A stretch of DNA of 62,814 nt from Euglena gracilis. Its lineage: Eukaryota; Euglenozoa; Euglenophyceae; Euglenales; Euglenaceae. The notes under the pieces were generated by a model. It was not told where the DNA came from, did no database searches, and worked only from the letters and a program-made list of their open reading frames with translations. Within the stretch, counting starts at the first letter, position 1; each line of letters starts with the position of its first letter. Location of the stretch: assembly GCA_900893395.1 (NCBI GenBank), contig CAAHFI011331273.1, positions 1-62,814 of the forward strand. Reading direction: 5' to 3'. Position numbers and translations under genes: made by a program. Below, piece by piece: positions 14,401-28,550 of the stretch.

Positions 14401-17400
14401 AAATGTCCCCCGAAATGGTCGAATGCACCCATCTAAATGTGCTCATTTCTTGCAACCAACATTCCCGCTGCATGTTTTTCTTATCATTAAACCACGACAA
14501 TCATGAAACCAACGGGTCCCTGACTTTGGAGGCCTCCTGGAACACCCATTCGGTTACTCGGAGTAAGGCCCATTTTGGTCATTTTTACATGGTAACCTGG
14601 GCTGACCTGCTAAATGTCCCCCGAAATGGTCGAATGCACCCATCTAAATGTGCTCATTTCTTGCAACCAACATTCCCGCTGCATGTTTTTCTTATCATTA
14701 AACCACGACAATCATGAAACCAACGGGTCCCTGACTTTGGAGGCCTCCTGGAACACCCATTCGGTTACTCGGAGTAAGGCCCATTTTGGTCATTTTTACA
14801 TGGTAACCTGGGCTGACCTGCTAAATGTCCCCCGAAATGGTCGAATGCACCCATCTAAATGTGCTCATTTCTTGCAACCAACATTCCCGCTGCATGTTTT
14901 TCTTATCATTAAACCACGACAATCATGAAACCAACGGGTCCCTGACTTTGGAGGCCTCCTGGAACACCCATTCGGTTACTCGGAGTAAGGCCCATTTTGG
15001 TCCATTTTTACATGGTAACCTGGGCTGACCTGCTAAATGTCCCCCGAAATGGTCGAATGCACCCATCTAAATGTGCTCATTTCTTGCAACCAACATTCCC
15101 GCTGCATGTTTTTCTTATCATTAAACCACGACAATCATGAAACCAACGGGTCCCTGACTTTGGAGGCCTCCTGGAACACCCATTCGGTTACTCGGAGTAA
15201 GGCCCATTTTGGTCATTTTTACATGGTAACCTGGGCTGACCTGCTAAATGTCCCCCGAAATGGTCGAATGCACCCATCTAAATGTGCTCATTTCTTGCAA
15301 CCAACATTCCCGCTGCATGTTTTTCTTATCATTAAACCACGACAATCATGAAACCAACGGGTCCCCTGACTTTGGAGGCCTCCTGGAACACCCATTCGGT
15401 TACTCGGAGTAAGGCCCATTTTGGTCATTTTTACATGGTAACCTGGGCTGACCTGCTAAATGTCCCCCGAAATGGTCGAATGCACCCATCTAAATGTGCT
15501 CATTTCTTGCAACCAACATTCCCGCTGCATGTTTTTCTTATCATTAAACCACGACAATCATGAAACCAACGGGTCCCTGACTTTGGAGGCCTCCTGGAAC
15601 ACCCATTCGGTTACTCGGAGTAAGGCCCATTTTGGTCCATTTTTACATGGTAACCTGGGCTGACCTGCTAAATGTCCCCGAAATGGTCGAATGCACCCAT
15701 CTAAATGTGCTCATTTCTTGCAACCAACATTCCCGCTGCATGTTTTTCTTATCATTAAACCACGACAATCATGAAACCAACGGGTCCCTGACTTTGGAGG
15801 CCTCCTGGAACACCCATTCGGTTACTCGGAGTAAGGCCCATTTTGGTCCATTTTTACATGGTAACCTGGGCTGACCTGCTAAATGTCCCCGAAATGGTCG
15901 AATGCACCCATCTAAATGTGCTCATTTCTTGCAACCAACATTCCCGCTGCATGTTTTTCTTATCATTAAACCACGACAATCATGAAACCAACGGGTCCCT
16001 GACTTTGGAGGCCTCCTGGAACACCCATTCGGTTACTCGGAGTAAGGCCCATTTTGGTCCATTTTTACATGGTAACCTGGGCTGACCTGCTAAATGTCCC
16101 CCGAAATGGTCGAATGCACCCATCTAAATGTGCTCATTTCTTGCAACCAACATTCCCGCTGCATGTTTTTCTTATCATTAAACCACGACAATCATGAAAC
16201 CAACGGGTCCCTGACTTTGGAGGCCTCCTGGAACACCCATTCGGTTACTCGGAGTAAGGCCCATTTTGGTCCATTTTTACATGGTAACCTGGGCTGACCT
16301 GCTAAATGTCCCCGAAATGGTCGAATGCACCCATCTAAATGTGCTCATTTCTTGCAACCAACATTCCCGCTGCATGTTTTTCTTATCATTAAACCACGAC
16401 AATCATGAAACCAACGGGTCCCTGACTTTGGAGGCCTCCTGGAACACCCATTCGGTTACTCGGAGTAAGGCCCATTTTGGTCCATTTTTACATGGTAACC
16501 TGGGCTGACCTGCTAAATGTCCCCGAAATGGTCGAATGCACCCATCTAAATGTGCTCATTTCTTGCAACCAACATTCCCGCTGCATGTTTTTCTTATCAT
16601 TAAACCACGACAATCATGAAACCAACGGGTCCCTGACTTTGGAGGCCTCCTGGAACACCCATTCGGTTACTCGGAGTAAGGCCCATTTTGGTCATTTTTA
16701 CATGGTAACCTGGGCTGACCTGCTAAATGTCCCCCGAAATGGTCGAATGCACCCATCTAAATGTGCTCATTTCTTGCAACCAACATTCCCGCTGCATGTT
16801 TTTCTTATCATTAAACCACGACAATCATGAAACCAACGGGTCCCTGACTTTGGAGGCCTCCTGGAACACCCATTCGGTTACTCGGAGTAAGGCCCATTTT
16901 GGTCCATTTTTACATGGTAACCTGGGCTGACCTGCTAAATGTCCCCCGAAATGGTCGAATGCACCCATCTAAATGTGCTCATTTCTTGCAACCAACATTC
17001 CCGCTGCATGTTTTTCTTATCATTAAACCACGACAATCATGAAACCAACGGGTCCCTGACTTTGGAGGCCTCCTGGAACACCCATTCGGTTACTCGGAGT
17101 AAGGCCCATTTTGGTCCATTTTTACATGGTAACCTGGGCTGACCTGCTAAATGTCCCCCGAAATGGTCGAATGCACCCATCTAAATGTGCTCATTTCTTG
17201 CAACCAACATTCCCGCTGCATGTTTTTCTTATCATTAAACCACGACAATCATGAAACCAACGGGTCCCTGACTTTGGAGGCCTCCTGGAACACCCATTCG
17301 GTTACTCGGAGTAAGGCCCATTTTGGTCCATTTTTACATGGTAACCTGGGCTGACCTGCTAAATGTCCCCCGAAATGGTCGAATGCACCCATCTAAATGT

Positions 17401-20400
17401 GCTCATTTCTTGCAACCAACATTCCCGCTGCATGTTTTTCTTATCATTAAACCACGACAATCATGAAACCAACGGGTCCCTGACTTTGGAGGCCTCCTGG
17501 AACACCCATTCGGTTACTCGGAGTAAGGCCCATTTTGGTCCATTTTTACATGGTAACCTGGGCTGACCTGCTAAATGTCCCCCGAAATGGTCGAATGCAC
17601 CCATCTAAATGTGCTCATTTCTTGCAACCAACATTCCCGCTGCATGTTTTTCTTATCATTAAACCACGACAATCATGAAACCAACGGGTCCCTGACTTTG
17701 GAGGCCTCCTGGAACACCCATTCGGTTACTCGGAGTAAGGCCCATTTTGGTCATTTTTACATGGTAACCTGGGCTGACCTGCTAAATGTCCCCCGAAATG
17801 GTCGAATGCACCCATCTAAATGTGCTCATTTCTTGCAACCAACATTCCCGCTGCATGTTTTTCTTATCATTAAACCACGACAATCATGAAACCAACGGGT
17901 CCCTGACTTTGGAGGCCTCCTGGAACACCCATTCGGTTACTCGGAGTAAGGCCCATTTTGGTCATTTTTACATGGTAACCTGGGCTGACCTGCTAAATGT
18001 CCCCCGAAATGGTCGAATGCACCCATCTAAATGTGCTCATTTCTTGCAACCAACATTCCCGCTGCATGTTTTTCTTATCATTAAACCACGACAATCATGA
18101 AACCAACGGGTCCCTGACTTTGGAGGCCTCCTGGAACACCCATTCGGTTACTCGGAGTAAGGCCCATTTTGGTCCATTTTTACATGGTAACCTGGGCTGA
18201 CCTGCTAAATGTCCCCCGAAATGGTCGAATGCACCCATCTAAATGTGCTCATTTCTTGCAACCAACATTCCCGCTGCATGTTTTTCTTATCATTAAACCA
18301 CGACAATCATGAAACCAACGGGTCCCTGACTTTGGAGGCCTCCTGGAACACCCATTCGGTTACTCGGAGTAAGGCCCATTTTGGTCCATTTTTACATGGT
18401 AACCTGGGCTGACCTGCTAAATGTCCCCCGAAATGGTCGAATGCACCCATCTAAATGTGCTCATTTCTTGCAACCAACATTCCCGCTGCATGTTTTTCTT
18501 ATCATTAAACCACGACAATCATGAAACCAACGGGTCCCTGACTTTGGAGGCCTCCTGGAACACCCATTCGGTTACTCGGAGTAAGGCCCATTTTGGTCCA
18601 TTTTTACATGGTAACCTGGGCTGACCTGCTAAATGTCCCCCGAAATGGTCGAATGCACCCATCTAAATGTGCTCATTTCTTGCAACCAACATTCCCGCTG
18701 CATGTTTTTCTTATCATTAAACCACGACAATCATGAAACCAACGGGTCCCTGACTTTGGAGGCCTCCTGGAACACCCATTCGGTTACTCGGAGTAAGGCC
18801 CATTTTGGTCCATTTTTACATGGTAACCTGGGCTGACCTGCTAAATGTCCCCCGAAATGGTCGAATGCACCCATCTAAATGTGCTCATTTCTTGCAACCA
18901 ACATTCCCGCTGCATGTTTTTCTTATCATTAAACCACGACAATCATGAAACCAACGGGTCCCTGACTTTGGAGGCCTCCTGGAACACCCATTCGGTTACT
19001 CGGAGTAAGGCCCATTTTGGTCCATTTTTACATGGTAACCTGGGCTGACCTGCTAAATGTCCCCCGAAATGGTCGAATGCACCCATCTAAATGTGCTCAT
19101 TTCTTGCAACCAACATTCCCGCTGCATGTTTTTCTTATCATTAAACCACGACAATCATGAAACCAACGGGTCCCTGACTTTGGAGGCCTCCTGGAACACC
19201 CATTCGGTTACTCGGAGTAAGGCCCATTTTGGTCCATTTTTACATGGTAACCTGGGCTGACCTGCTAAATGTCCCCCGAAATGGTCGAATGCACCCATCT
19301 AAATGTGCTCATTTCTTGCAACCAACATTCCCGCTGCATGTTTTTCTTATCATTAAACCACGACAATCATGAAACCAACGGGTCCCTGACTTTGGAGGCC
19401 TCCTGGAACACCCATTCGGTTACTCGGAGTAAGGCCCATTTTGGTCATTTTTACATGGTAACCTGGGCTGACCTGCTAAATGTCCCCGAAATGGTCGAAT
19501 GCACCCATCTAAATGTGCTCATTTCTTGCAACCAACATTCCCGCTGCATGTTTTTCTTATCATTAAACCACGACAATCATGAAACCAACGGGTCCCTGAC
19601 TTTGGAGGCCTCCTGGAACACCCATTCGGTTACTCGGAGTAAGGCCCATTTTGGTCCATTTTTACATGGTAACCTGGGCTGACCTGCTAAATGTCCCCCG
19701 AAATGGTCGAATGCACCCATCTAAATGTGCTCATTTCTTGCAACCAACATTCCCGCTGCATGTTTTTCTTATCATTAAACCACGACAATCATGAAACCAA
19801 CGGGTCCCTGACTTTGGAGGCCTCCTGGAACACCCATTCGGTTACTCGGAGTAAGGCCCATTTTGGTCCATTTTTACATGGTAACCTGGGCTGACCTGCT
19901 AAATGTCCCCCGAAATGGTCGAATGCACCCATCTAAATGTGCTCATTTCTTGCAACCAACATTCCCGCTGCATGTTTTTCTTATCATTAAACCACGACAA
20001 TCATGAAACCAACGGGTCCCTGACTTTGGAGGCCTCCTGGAACACCCATTCGGTTACTCGGAGTAAGGCCCATTTTGGTCCATTTTTACATGGTAACCTG
20101 GGCTGACCTGCTAAATGTCCCCCGAAATGGTCGAATGCACCCATCTAAATGTGCTCATTTCTTGCAACCAACATTCCCGCTGCATGTTTTTCTTATCATT
20201 AAACCACGACAATCATGAAACCAACGGGTCCCTGACTTTGGAGGCCTCCTGGAACACCCATTCGGTTACTCGGAGTAAGGCCCATTTTGGTCATTTTTAC
20301 ATGGTAACCTGGGCTGACCTGCTAAATGTCCCCCGAAATGGTCGAATGCACCCATCTAAATGTGCTCATTTCTTGCAACCAACATTCCCGCTGCATGTTT

Positions 20401-23400
20401 TTCTTATCATTAAACCACGACAATCATGAAACCAACGGGTCCCTGACTTTGGAGGCCTCCTGGAACACCCATTCGGTTACTCGGAGTAAGGCCCATTTTG
20501 GTCCATTTTTACATGGTAACCTGGGCTGACCTGCTAAATGTCCCCCGAAATGGTCGAATGCACCCATCTAAATGTGCTCATTTCTTGCAACCAACATTCC
20601 CGCTGCATGTTTTTCTTATCATTAAACCACGACAATCATGAAACCAACGGGTCCCTGACTTTGGAGGCCTCCTGGAACACCCATTCGGTTACTCGGAGTA
20701 AGGCCCATTTTGGTCATTTTTACATGGTAACCTGGGCTGACCTGCTAAATGTCCCCCGAAATGGTCGAATGCACCCATCTAAATGTGCTCATTTCTTGCA
20801 ACCAACATTCCCGCTGCATGTTTTTCTTATCATTAAACCACGACAATCATGAAACCAACGGGTCCCTGACTTTGGAGGCCTCCTGGAACACCCATTCGGT
20901 TACTCGGAGTAAGGCCCATTTTGGTCATTTTTACATGGTAACCTGGGCTGACCTGCTAAATGTCCCCCGAAATGGTCGAATGCACCCATCTAAATGTGCT
21001 CATTTCTTGCAACCAACATTCCCGCTGCATGTTTTTCTTATCATTAAACCACGACAATCATGAAACCAACGGGTCCCTGACTTTGGAGGCCTCCTGGAAC
21101 ACCCATTCGGTTACTCGGAGTAAGGCCCATTTTGGTCCATTTTTACATGGTAACCTGGGCTGACCTGCTAAATGTCCCCCGAAATGGTCGAATGCACCCA
21201 TCTAAATGTGCTCATTTCTTGCAACCAACATTCCCGCTGCATGTTTTTCTTATCATTAAACCACGACAATCATGAAACCAACGGGTCCCTGACTTTGGAG
21301 GCCTCCTGGAACACCCATTCGGTTACTCGGAGTAAGGCCCATTTTGGTCCATTTTTACATGGTAACCTGGGCTGACCTGCTAAATGTCCCCCGAAATGGT
21401 CGAATGCACCCATCTAAATGTGCTCATTTCTTGCAACCAACATTCCCGCTGCATGTTTTTCTTATCATTAAACCACGACAATCATGAAACCAACGGGTCC
21501 CTGACTTTGGAGGCCTCCTGGAACACCCATTCGGTTACTCGGAGTAAGGCCCATTTTGGTCCATTTTTACATGGTAACCTGGGCTGACCTGCTAAATGTC
21601 CCCCGAAATGGTCGAATGCACCCATCTAAATGTGCTCATTTCTTGCAACCAACATTCCCGCTGCATGTTTTTCTTATCATTAAACCACGACAATCATGAA
21701 ACCAACGGGTCCCTGACTTTGGAGGCCTCCTGGAACACCCATTCGGTTACTCGGAGTAAGGCCCATTTTGGTCCATTTTTACATGGTAACCTGGGCTGAC
21801 CTGCTAAATGTCCCCCGAAATGGTCGAATGCACCCATCTAAATGTGCTCATTTCTTGCAACCAACATTCCCGCTGCATGTTTTTCTTATCATTAAACCAC
21901 GACAATCATGAAACCAACGGGTCCCTGACTTTGGAGGCCTCCTGGAACACCCATTCGGTTACTCGGAGTAAGGCCCATTTTGGTCCATTTTTACATGGTA
22001 ACCTGGGCTGACCTGCTAAATGTCCCCCGAAATGGTCGAATGCACCCATCTAAATGTGCTCATTTCTTGCAACCAACATTCCCGCTGCATGTTTTTCTTA
22101 TCATTAAACCACGACAATCATGAAACCAACGGGTCCCTGACTTTGGAGGCCTCCTGGAACACCCATTCGGTTACTCGGAGTAAGGCCCATTTTGGTCCAT
22201 TTTTACATGGTAACCTGGGCTGACCTGCTAAATGTCCCCCGAAATGGTCGAATGCACCCATCTAAATGTGCTCATTTCTTGCAACCAACATTCCCGCTGC
22301 ATGTTTTTCTTATCATTAAACCACGACAATCATGAAACCAACGGGTCCCTGACTTTGGAGGCCTCCTGGAACACCCATTCGGTTACTCGGAGTAAGGCCC
22401 ATTTTGGTCATTTTTACATGGTAACCTGGGCTGACCTGCTAAATGTCCCCCGAAATGGTCGAATGCACCCATCTAAATGTGCTCATTTCTTGCAACCAAC
22501 ATTCCCGCTGCATGTTTTTCTTATCATTAAACCACGACAATCATGAAACCAACGGGTCCCTGACTTTGGAGGCCTCCTGGAACACCCATTCGGTTACTCG
22601 GAGTAAGGCCCATTTTGGTCCATTTTTACATGGTAACCTGGGCTGACCTGCTAAATGTCCCCCGAAATGGTCGAATGCACCCATCTAAATGTGCTCATTT
22701 CTTGCAACCAACATTCCCGCTGCATGTTTTTCTTATCATTAAACCACGACAATCATGAAACCAACGGGTCCCTGACTTTGGAGGCCTCCTGGAACACCCA
22801 TTCGGTTACTCGGAGTAAGGCCCATTTTGGTCCATTTTTACATGGTAACCTGGGCTGACCTGCTAAATGTCCCCCGAAATGGTCGAATGCACCCATCTAA
22901 ATGTGCTCATTTCTTGCAACCAACATTCCCGCTGCATGTTTTTCTTATCATTAAACCACGACAATCATGAAACCAACGGGTCCCTGACTTTGGAGGCCTC
23001 CTGGAACACCCATTCGGTTACTCGGAGTAAGGCCCATTTTGGTCCATTTTTACATGGTAACCTGGGCTGACCTGCTAAATGTCCCCCGAAATGGTCGAAT
23101 GCACCCATCTAAATGTGCTCATTTCTTGCAACCAACATTCCCGCTGCATGTTTTTCTTATCATTAAACCACGACAATCATGAAACCAACGGGTCCCTGAC
23201 TTTGGAGGCCTCCTGGAACACCCATTCGGTTACTCGGAGTAAGGCCCATTTTGGTCCATTTTTACATGGTAACCTGGGCTGACCTGCTAAATGTCCCCCG
23301 AAATGGTCGAATGCACCCATCTAAATGTGCTCATTTCTTGCAACCAACATTCCCGCTGCATGTTTTTCTTATCATTAAACCACGACAATCATGAAACCAA

Positions 23401-26400
23401 CGGGTCCCTGACTTTGGAGGCCTCCTGGAACACCCATTCGGTTACTCGGAGTAAGGCCCATTTTGGTCCATTTTTACATGGTAACCTGGGCTGACCTGCT
23501 AAATGTCCCCCGAAATGGTCGAATGCACCCATCTAAATGTGCTCATTTCTTGCAACCAACATTCCCGCTGCATGTTTTTCTTATCATTAAACCACGACAA
23601 TCATGAAACCAACGGGTCCCTGACTTTGGAGGCCTCCTGGAACACCCATTCGGTTACTCGGAGTAAGGCCCATTTTGGTCCATTTTTACATGGTAACCTG
23701 GGCTGACCTGCTAAATGTCCCCCGAAATGGTCGAATGCACCCATCTAAATGTGCTCATTTCTTGCAACCAACATTCCCGCTGCATGTTTTTTTATCATTA
23801 AACCACGACAATCATGAAACCAACGGGTCCCTGACTTTGGAGGCCTCCTGGAACACCCATTCGGTTACTCGGAGTAAGGCCCATTTTGGTCCATTTTTAC
23901 ATGGTAACCTGGGCTGACCTGCTAAATGTCCCCGAAATGGTCGAATGCACCCATCTAAATGTGCTCATTTCTTGCAACCAACATTCCCGCTGCATGTTTT
24001 TCTTATCATTAAACCACGACAATCATGAAACCAACGGGTCCCTGACTTTGGAGGCCTCCTGGAACACCCATTCGGTTACTCGGAGTAAGGCCCATTTTGG
24101 TCCATTTTTACATGGTAACCTGGGCTGACCTGCTAAATGTCCCCCGAAATGGTCGAATGCACCCATCTAAATGTGCTCATTTCTTGCAACCAACATTCCC
24201 GCTGCATGTTTTTATCATTAAACCACGACAATCATGAAACCAACGGGTCCCTGACTTTGGAGGCCTCCTGGAACACCCATTCGGTTACTCGGAGTAAGGC
24301 CCATTTTGGTCCATTTTTACATGGTAACCTGGGCTGACCTGCTAAATGTCCCCCGAAATGGTCGAATGCACCCATCTAAATGTGCTCATTTCTTGCAACC
24401 AACATTCCCGCTGCATGTTTTTCTTATCATTAAACCACGACAATCATGAAACCAACGGGTCCCTGACTTTGGAGGCCTCCTGGAACACCCATTCGGTTAC
24501 TCGGAGTAAGGCCCATTTTGGTCCATTTTTACATGGTAACCTGGGCTGACCTGCTAAATGTCCCCCGAAATGGTCGAATGCACCCATCTAAATGTGCTCA
24601 TTTCTTGCAACCAACATTCCCGCTGCATGTTTTTCTTATCATTAAACCACGACAATCATGAAACCAACGGGTCCCTGACTTTGGAGGCCTCCTGGAACAC
24701 CCATTCGGTTACTCGGAGTAAGGCCCATTTTGGTCCATTTTTACATGGTAACCTGGGCTGACCTGCTAAATGTCCCCCGAAATGGTCGAATGCACCCATC
24801 TAAATGTGCTCATTTCTTGCAACCAACATTCCCGCTGCATGTTTTTCTTATCATTAAACCACGACAATCATGAAACCAACGGGTCCCTGACTTTGGAGGC
24901 CTCCTGGAACACCCATTCGGTTACTCGGAGTAAGGCCCATTTTGGTCCATTTTTACATGGTAACCTGGGCTGACCTGCTAAATGTCCCCCGAAATGGTCG
25001 AATGCACCCATCTAAATGTGCTCATTTCTTGCAACCAACATTCCCGCTGCATGTTTTTCTTATCATTAAACCACGACAATCATGAAACCAACGGGTCCCT
25101 GACTTTGGAGGCCTCCTGGAACACCCATTCGGTTACTCGGAGTAAGGCCCATTTTGGTCCATTTTTACATGGTAACCTGGGCTGACCTGCTAAATGTCCC
25201 CCGAAATGGTCGAATGCACCCATCTAAATGTGCTCATTTCTTGCAACCAACATTCCCGCTGCATGTTTTTCTTATCATTAAACCACGACAATCATGAAAC
25301 CAACGGGTCCCTGACTTTGGAGGCCTCCTGGAACACCCATTCGGTTACTCGGAGTAAGGCCCATTTTGGTCATTTTTACATGGTAACCTGGGCTGACCTG
25401 CTAAATGTCCCCCGAAATGGTCGAATGCACCCATCTAAATGTGCTCATTTCTTGCAACCAACATTCCCGCTGCATGTTTTTCTTATCATTAAACCACGAC
25501 AATCATGAAACCAACGGGTCCCTGACTTTGGAGGCCTCCTGGAACACCCATTCGGTTACTCGGAGTAAGGCCCATTTTGGTCCATTTTTACATGGTAACC
25601 TGGGCTGACCTGCTAAATGTCCCCGAAATGGTCGAATGCACCCATCTAAATGTGCTCATTTCTTGCAACCAACATTCCCGCTGCATGTTTTTCTTATCAT
25701 TAAACCACGACAATCATGAAACCAACGGGTCCCTGACTTTGGAGGCCTCCTGGAACACCCATTCGGTTACTCGGAGTAAGGCCCATTTTGGTCCATTTTT
25801 ACATGGTAACCTGGGCTGACCTGCTAAATGTCCCCGAAATGGTCGAATGCACCCATCTAAATGTGCTCATTTCTTGCAACCAACATTCCCGCTGCATGTT
25901 TTTCTTATCATTAAACCACGACAATCATGAAACCAACGGGTCCCTGACTTTGGAGGCCTCCTGGAACACCCATTCGGTTACTCGGAGTAAGGCCCATTTT
26001 GGTCCATTTTTACATGGTAACCTGGGCTGACCTGCTAAATGTCCCCGAAATGGTCGAATGCACCCATCTAAATGTGCTCATTTCTTGCAACCAACATTCC
26101 CGCTGCATGTTTTTCTTATCATTAAACCACGACAATCATGAAACCAACGGGTCCCTGACTTTGGAGGCCTCCTGGAACACCCATTCGGTTACTCGGAGTA
26201 AGGCCCATTTTGGTCCATTTTTACATGGTAACCTGGGCTGACCTGCTAAATGTCCCCGAAATGGTCGAATGCACCCATCTAAATGTGCTCATTTCTTGCA
26301 ACCAACATTCCCGCTGCATGTTTTTCTTATCATTAAACCACGACAATCATGAAACCAACGGGTCCCTGACTTTGGAGGCCTCCTGGAACACCCATTCGGT

Positions 26401-28550
26401 TACTCGGAGTAAGGCCCATTTTGGTCCATTTTTACATGGTAACCTGGGCTGACCTGCTAAATGTCCCCCGAAATGGTCGAATGCACCCATCTAAATGTGC
26501 TCATTTCTTGCAACCAACATTCCCGCTGCATGTTTTTCTTATCATTAAACCACGACAATCATGAAACCAACGGGTCCCTGACTTTGGAGGCCTCCTGGAA
26601 CACCCATTCGGTTACTCGGAGTAAGGCCCATTTTGGTCCATTTTTACATGGTAACCTGGGCTGACCTGCTAAATGTCCCCCGAAATGGTCGAATGCACCC
26701 ATCTAAATGTGCTCATTTCTTGCAACCAACATTCCCGCTGCATGTTTTTCTTATCATTAAACCACGACAATCATGAAACCAACGGGTCCCCTGACTTTGG
26801 AGGCCTCCTGGAACACCCATTCGGTTACTCGGAGTAAGGCCCATTTTGGTCCATTTTTACATGGTAACCTGGGCTGACCTGCTAAATGTCCCCCGAAATG
26901 GTCGAATGCACCCATCTAAATGTGCTCATTTCTTGCAACCAACATTCCCGCTGCATGTTTTTCTTATCATTAAACCACGACAATCATGAAACCAACGGGT
27001 CCCTGACTTTGGAGGCCTCCTGGAACACCCATTCGGTTACTCGGAGTAAGGCCCATTTTGGTCCATTTTTACATGGTAACCTGGGCTGACCTGCTAAATG
27101 TCCCCCGAAATGGTCGAATGCACCCATCTAAATGTGCTCATTTCTTGCAACCAACATTCCCGCTGCATGTTTTTCTTATCATTAAACCACGACAATCATG
27201 AAACCAACGGGTCCCTGACTTTGGAGGCCTCCTGGAACACCCATTCGGTTACTCGGAGTAAGGCCCATTTTGGTCCATTTTTACATGGTAACCTGGGCTG
27301 ACCTGCTAAATGTCCCCCGAAATGGTCGAATGCACCCATCTAAATGTGCTCATTTCTTGCAACCAACATTCCCGCTGCATGTTTTTCTTATCATTAAACC
27401 ACGACAATCATGAAACCAACGGGTCCCCTGACTTTGGAGGCCTCCTGGAACACCCATTCGGTTACTCGGAGTAAGGCCCATTTTGGTCCATTTTTACATG
27501 GTAACCTGGGCTGACCTGCTAAATGTCCCCCGAAATGGTCGAATGCACCCATCTAAATGTGCTCATTTCTTGCAACCAACATTCCCGCTGCATGTTTTTC
27601 TTATCATTAAACCACGACAATCATGAAACCAACGGGTCCCCTGACTTTGGAGGCCTCCTGGAACACCCATTCGGTTACTCGGAGTAAGGCCCATTTTGGT
27701 CCATTTTTACATGGTAACCTGGGCTGACCTGCTAAATGTCCCCCGAAATGGTCGAATGCACCCATCTAAATGTGCTCATTTCTTGCAACCAACATTCCCG
27801 CTGCATGTTTTTCTTATCATTAAACCACGACAATCATGAAACCAACGGGTCCCCTGACTTTGGAGGCCTCCTGGAACACCCATTCGGTTACTCGGAGTAA
27901 GGCCCATTTTGGTCCATTTTTACATGGTAACCTGGGCTGACCTGCTAAATGTCCCCGAAATGGTCGAATGCACCCATCTAAATGTGCTCATTTCTTGCAA
28001 CCAACATTCCCGCTGCATGTTTTCTTATCATTAAACCACGACAATCATGAAACCAACGGGTCCCCTGACTTTGGAGGCCTCCTGGAACACCCATTCGGTT
28101 ACTCGGAGTAAGGCCCATTTTGGTCCATTTTTACATGGTAACCTGGGCTGACCTGCTAAATGTCCCCCGAAATGGTCGAATGCACCCATCTAAATGTGCT
28201 CATTTCTTGCAACCAACATTCCCGCTGCATGTTTTTCTTATCATTAAACCACGACAATCATGAAACCAACGGGTCCCTGACTTTGGAGGCCTCCTGGAAC
28301 ACCCATTCGGTTACTCGGAGTAAGGCCCATTTTGGTCCATTTTTACATGGTAACCTGGGCTGACCTGCTAAATGTCCCCCGAAATGGTCGAATGCACCCA
28401 TCTAAATGTGCTCATTTCTTGCAACCAACATTCCCGCTGCATGTTTTTCTTATCATTAAACCACGACAATCATGAAACCAACGGGTCCCTGACTTTGGAG
28501 GCCTCCTGGAACACCCATTCGGTTACTCGGAGTAAGGCCCATTTTGGTCC
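14401..28550 (+). repeat. Satellite, homogeneous X core
   Basis: About 67 units are almost identical at 211 or 212 bp. The 211/212 difference is mostly GGTCATTTTT versus GGTCCATTTTT; some units read CCCCGAAATGG with one fewer C. Nearly all carry GGGTCCCTG, the shortened state of a site that reads A or C elsewhere. Confidence 0.85.
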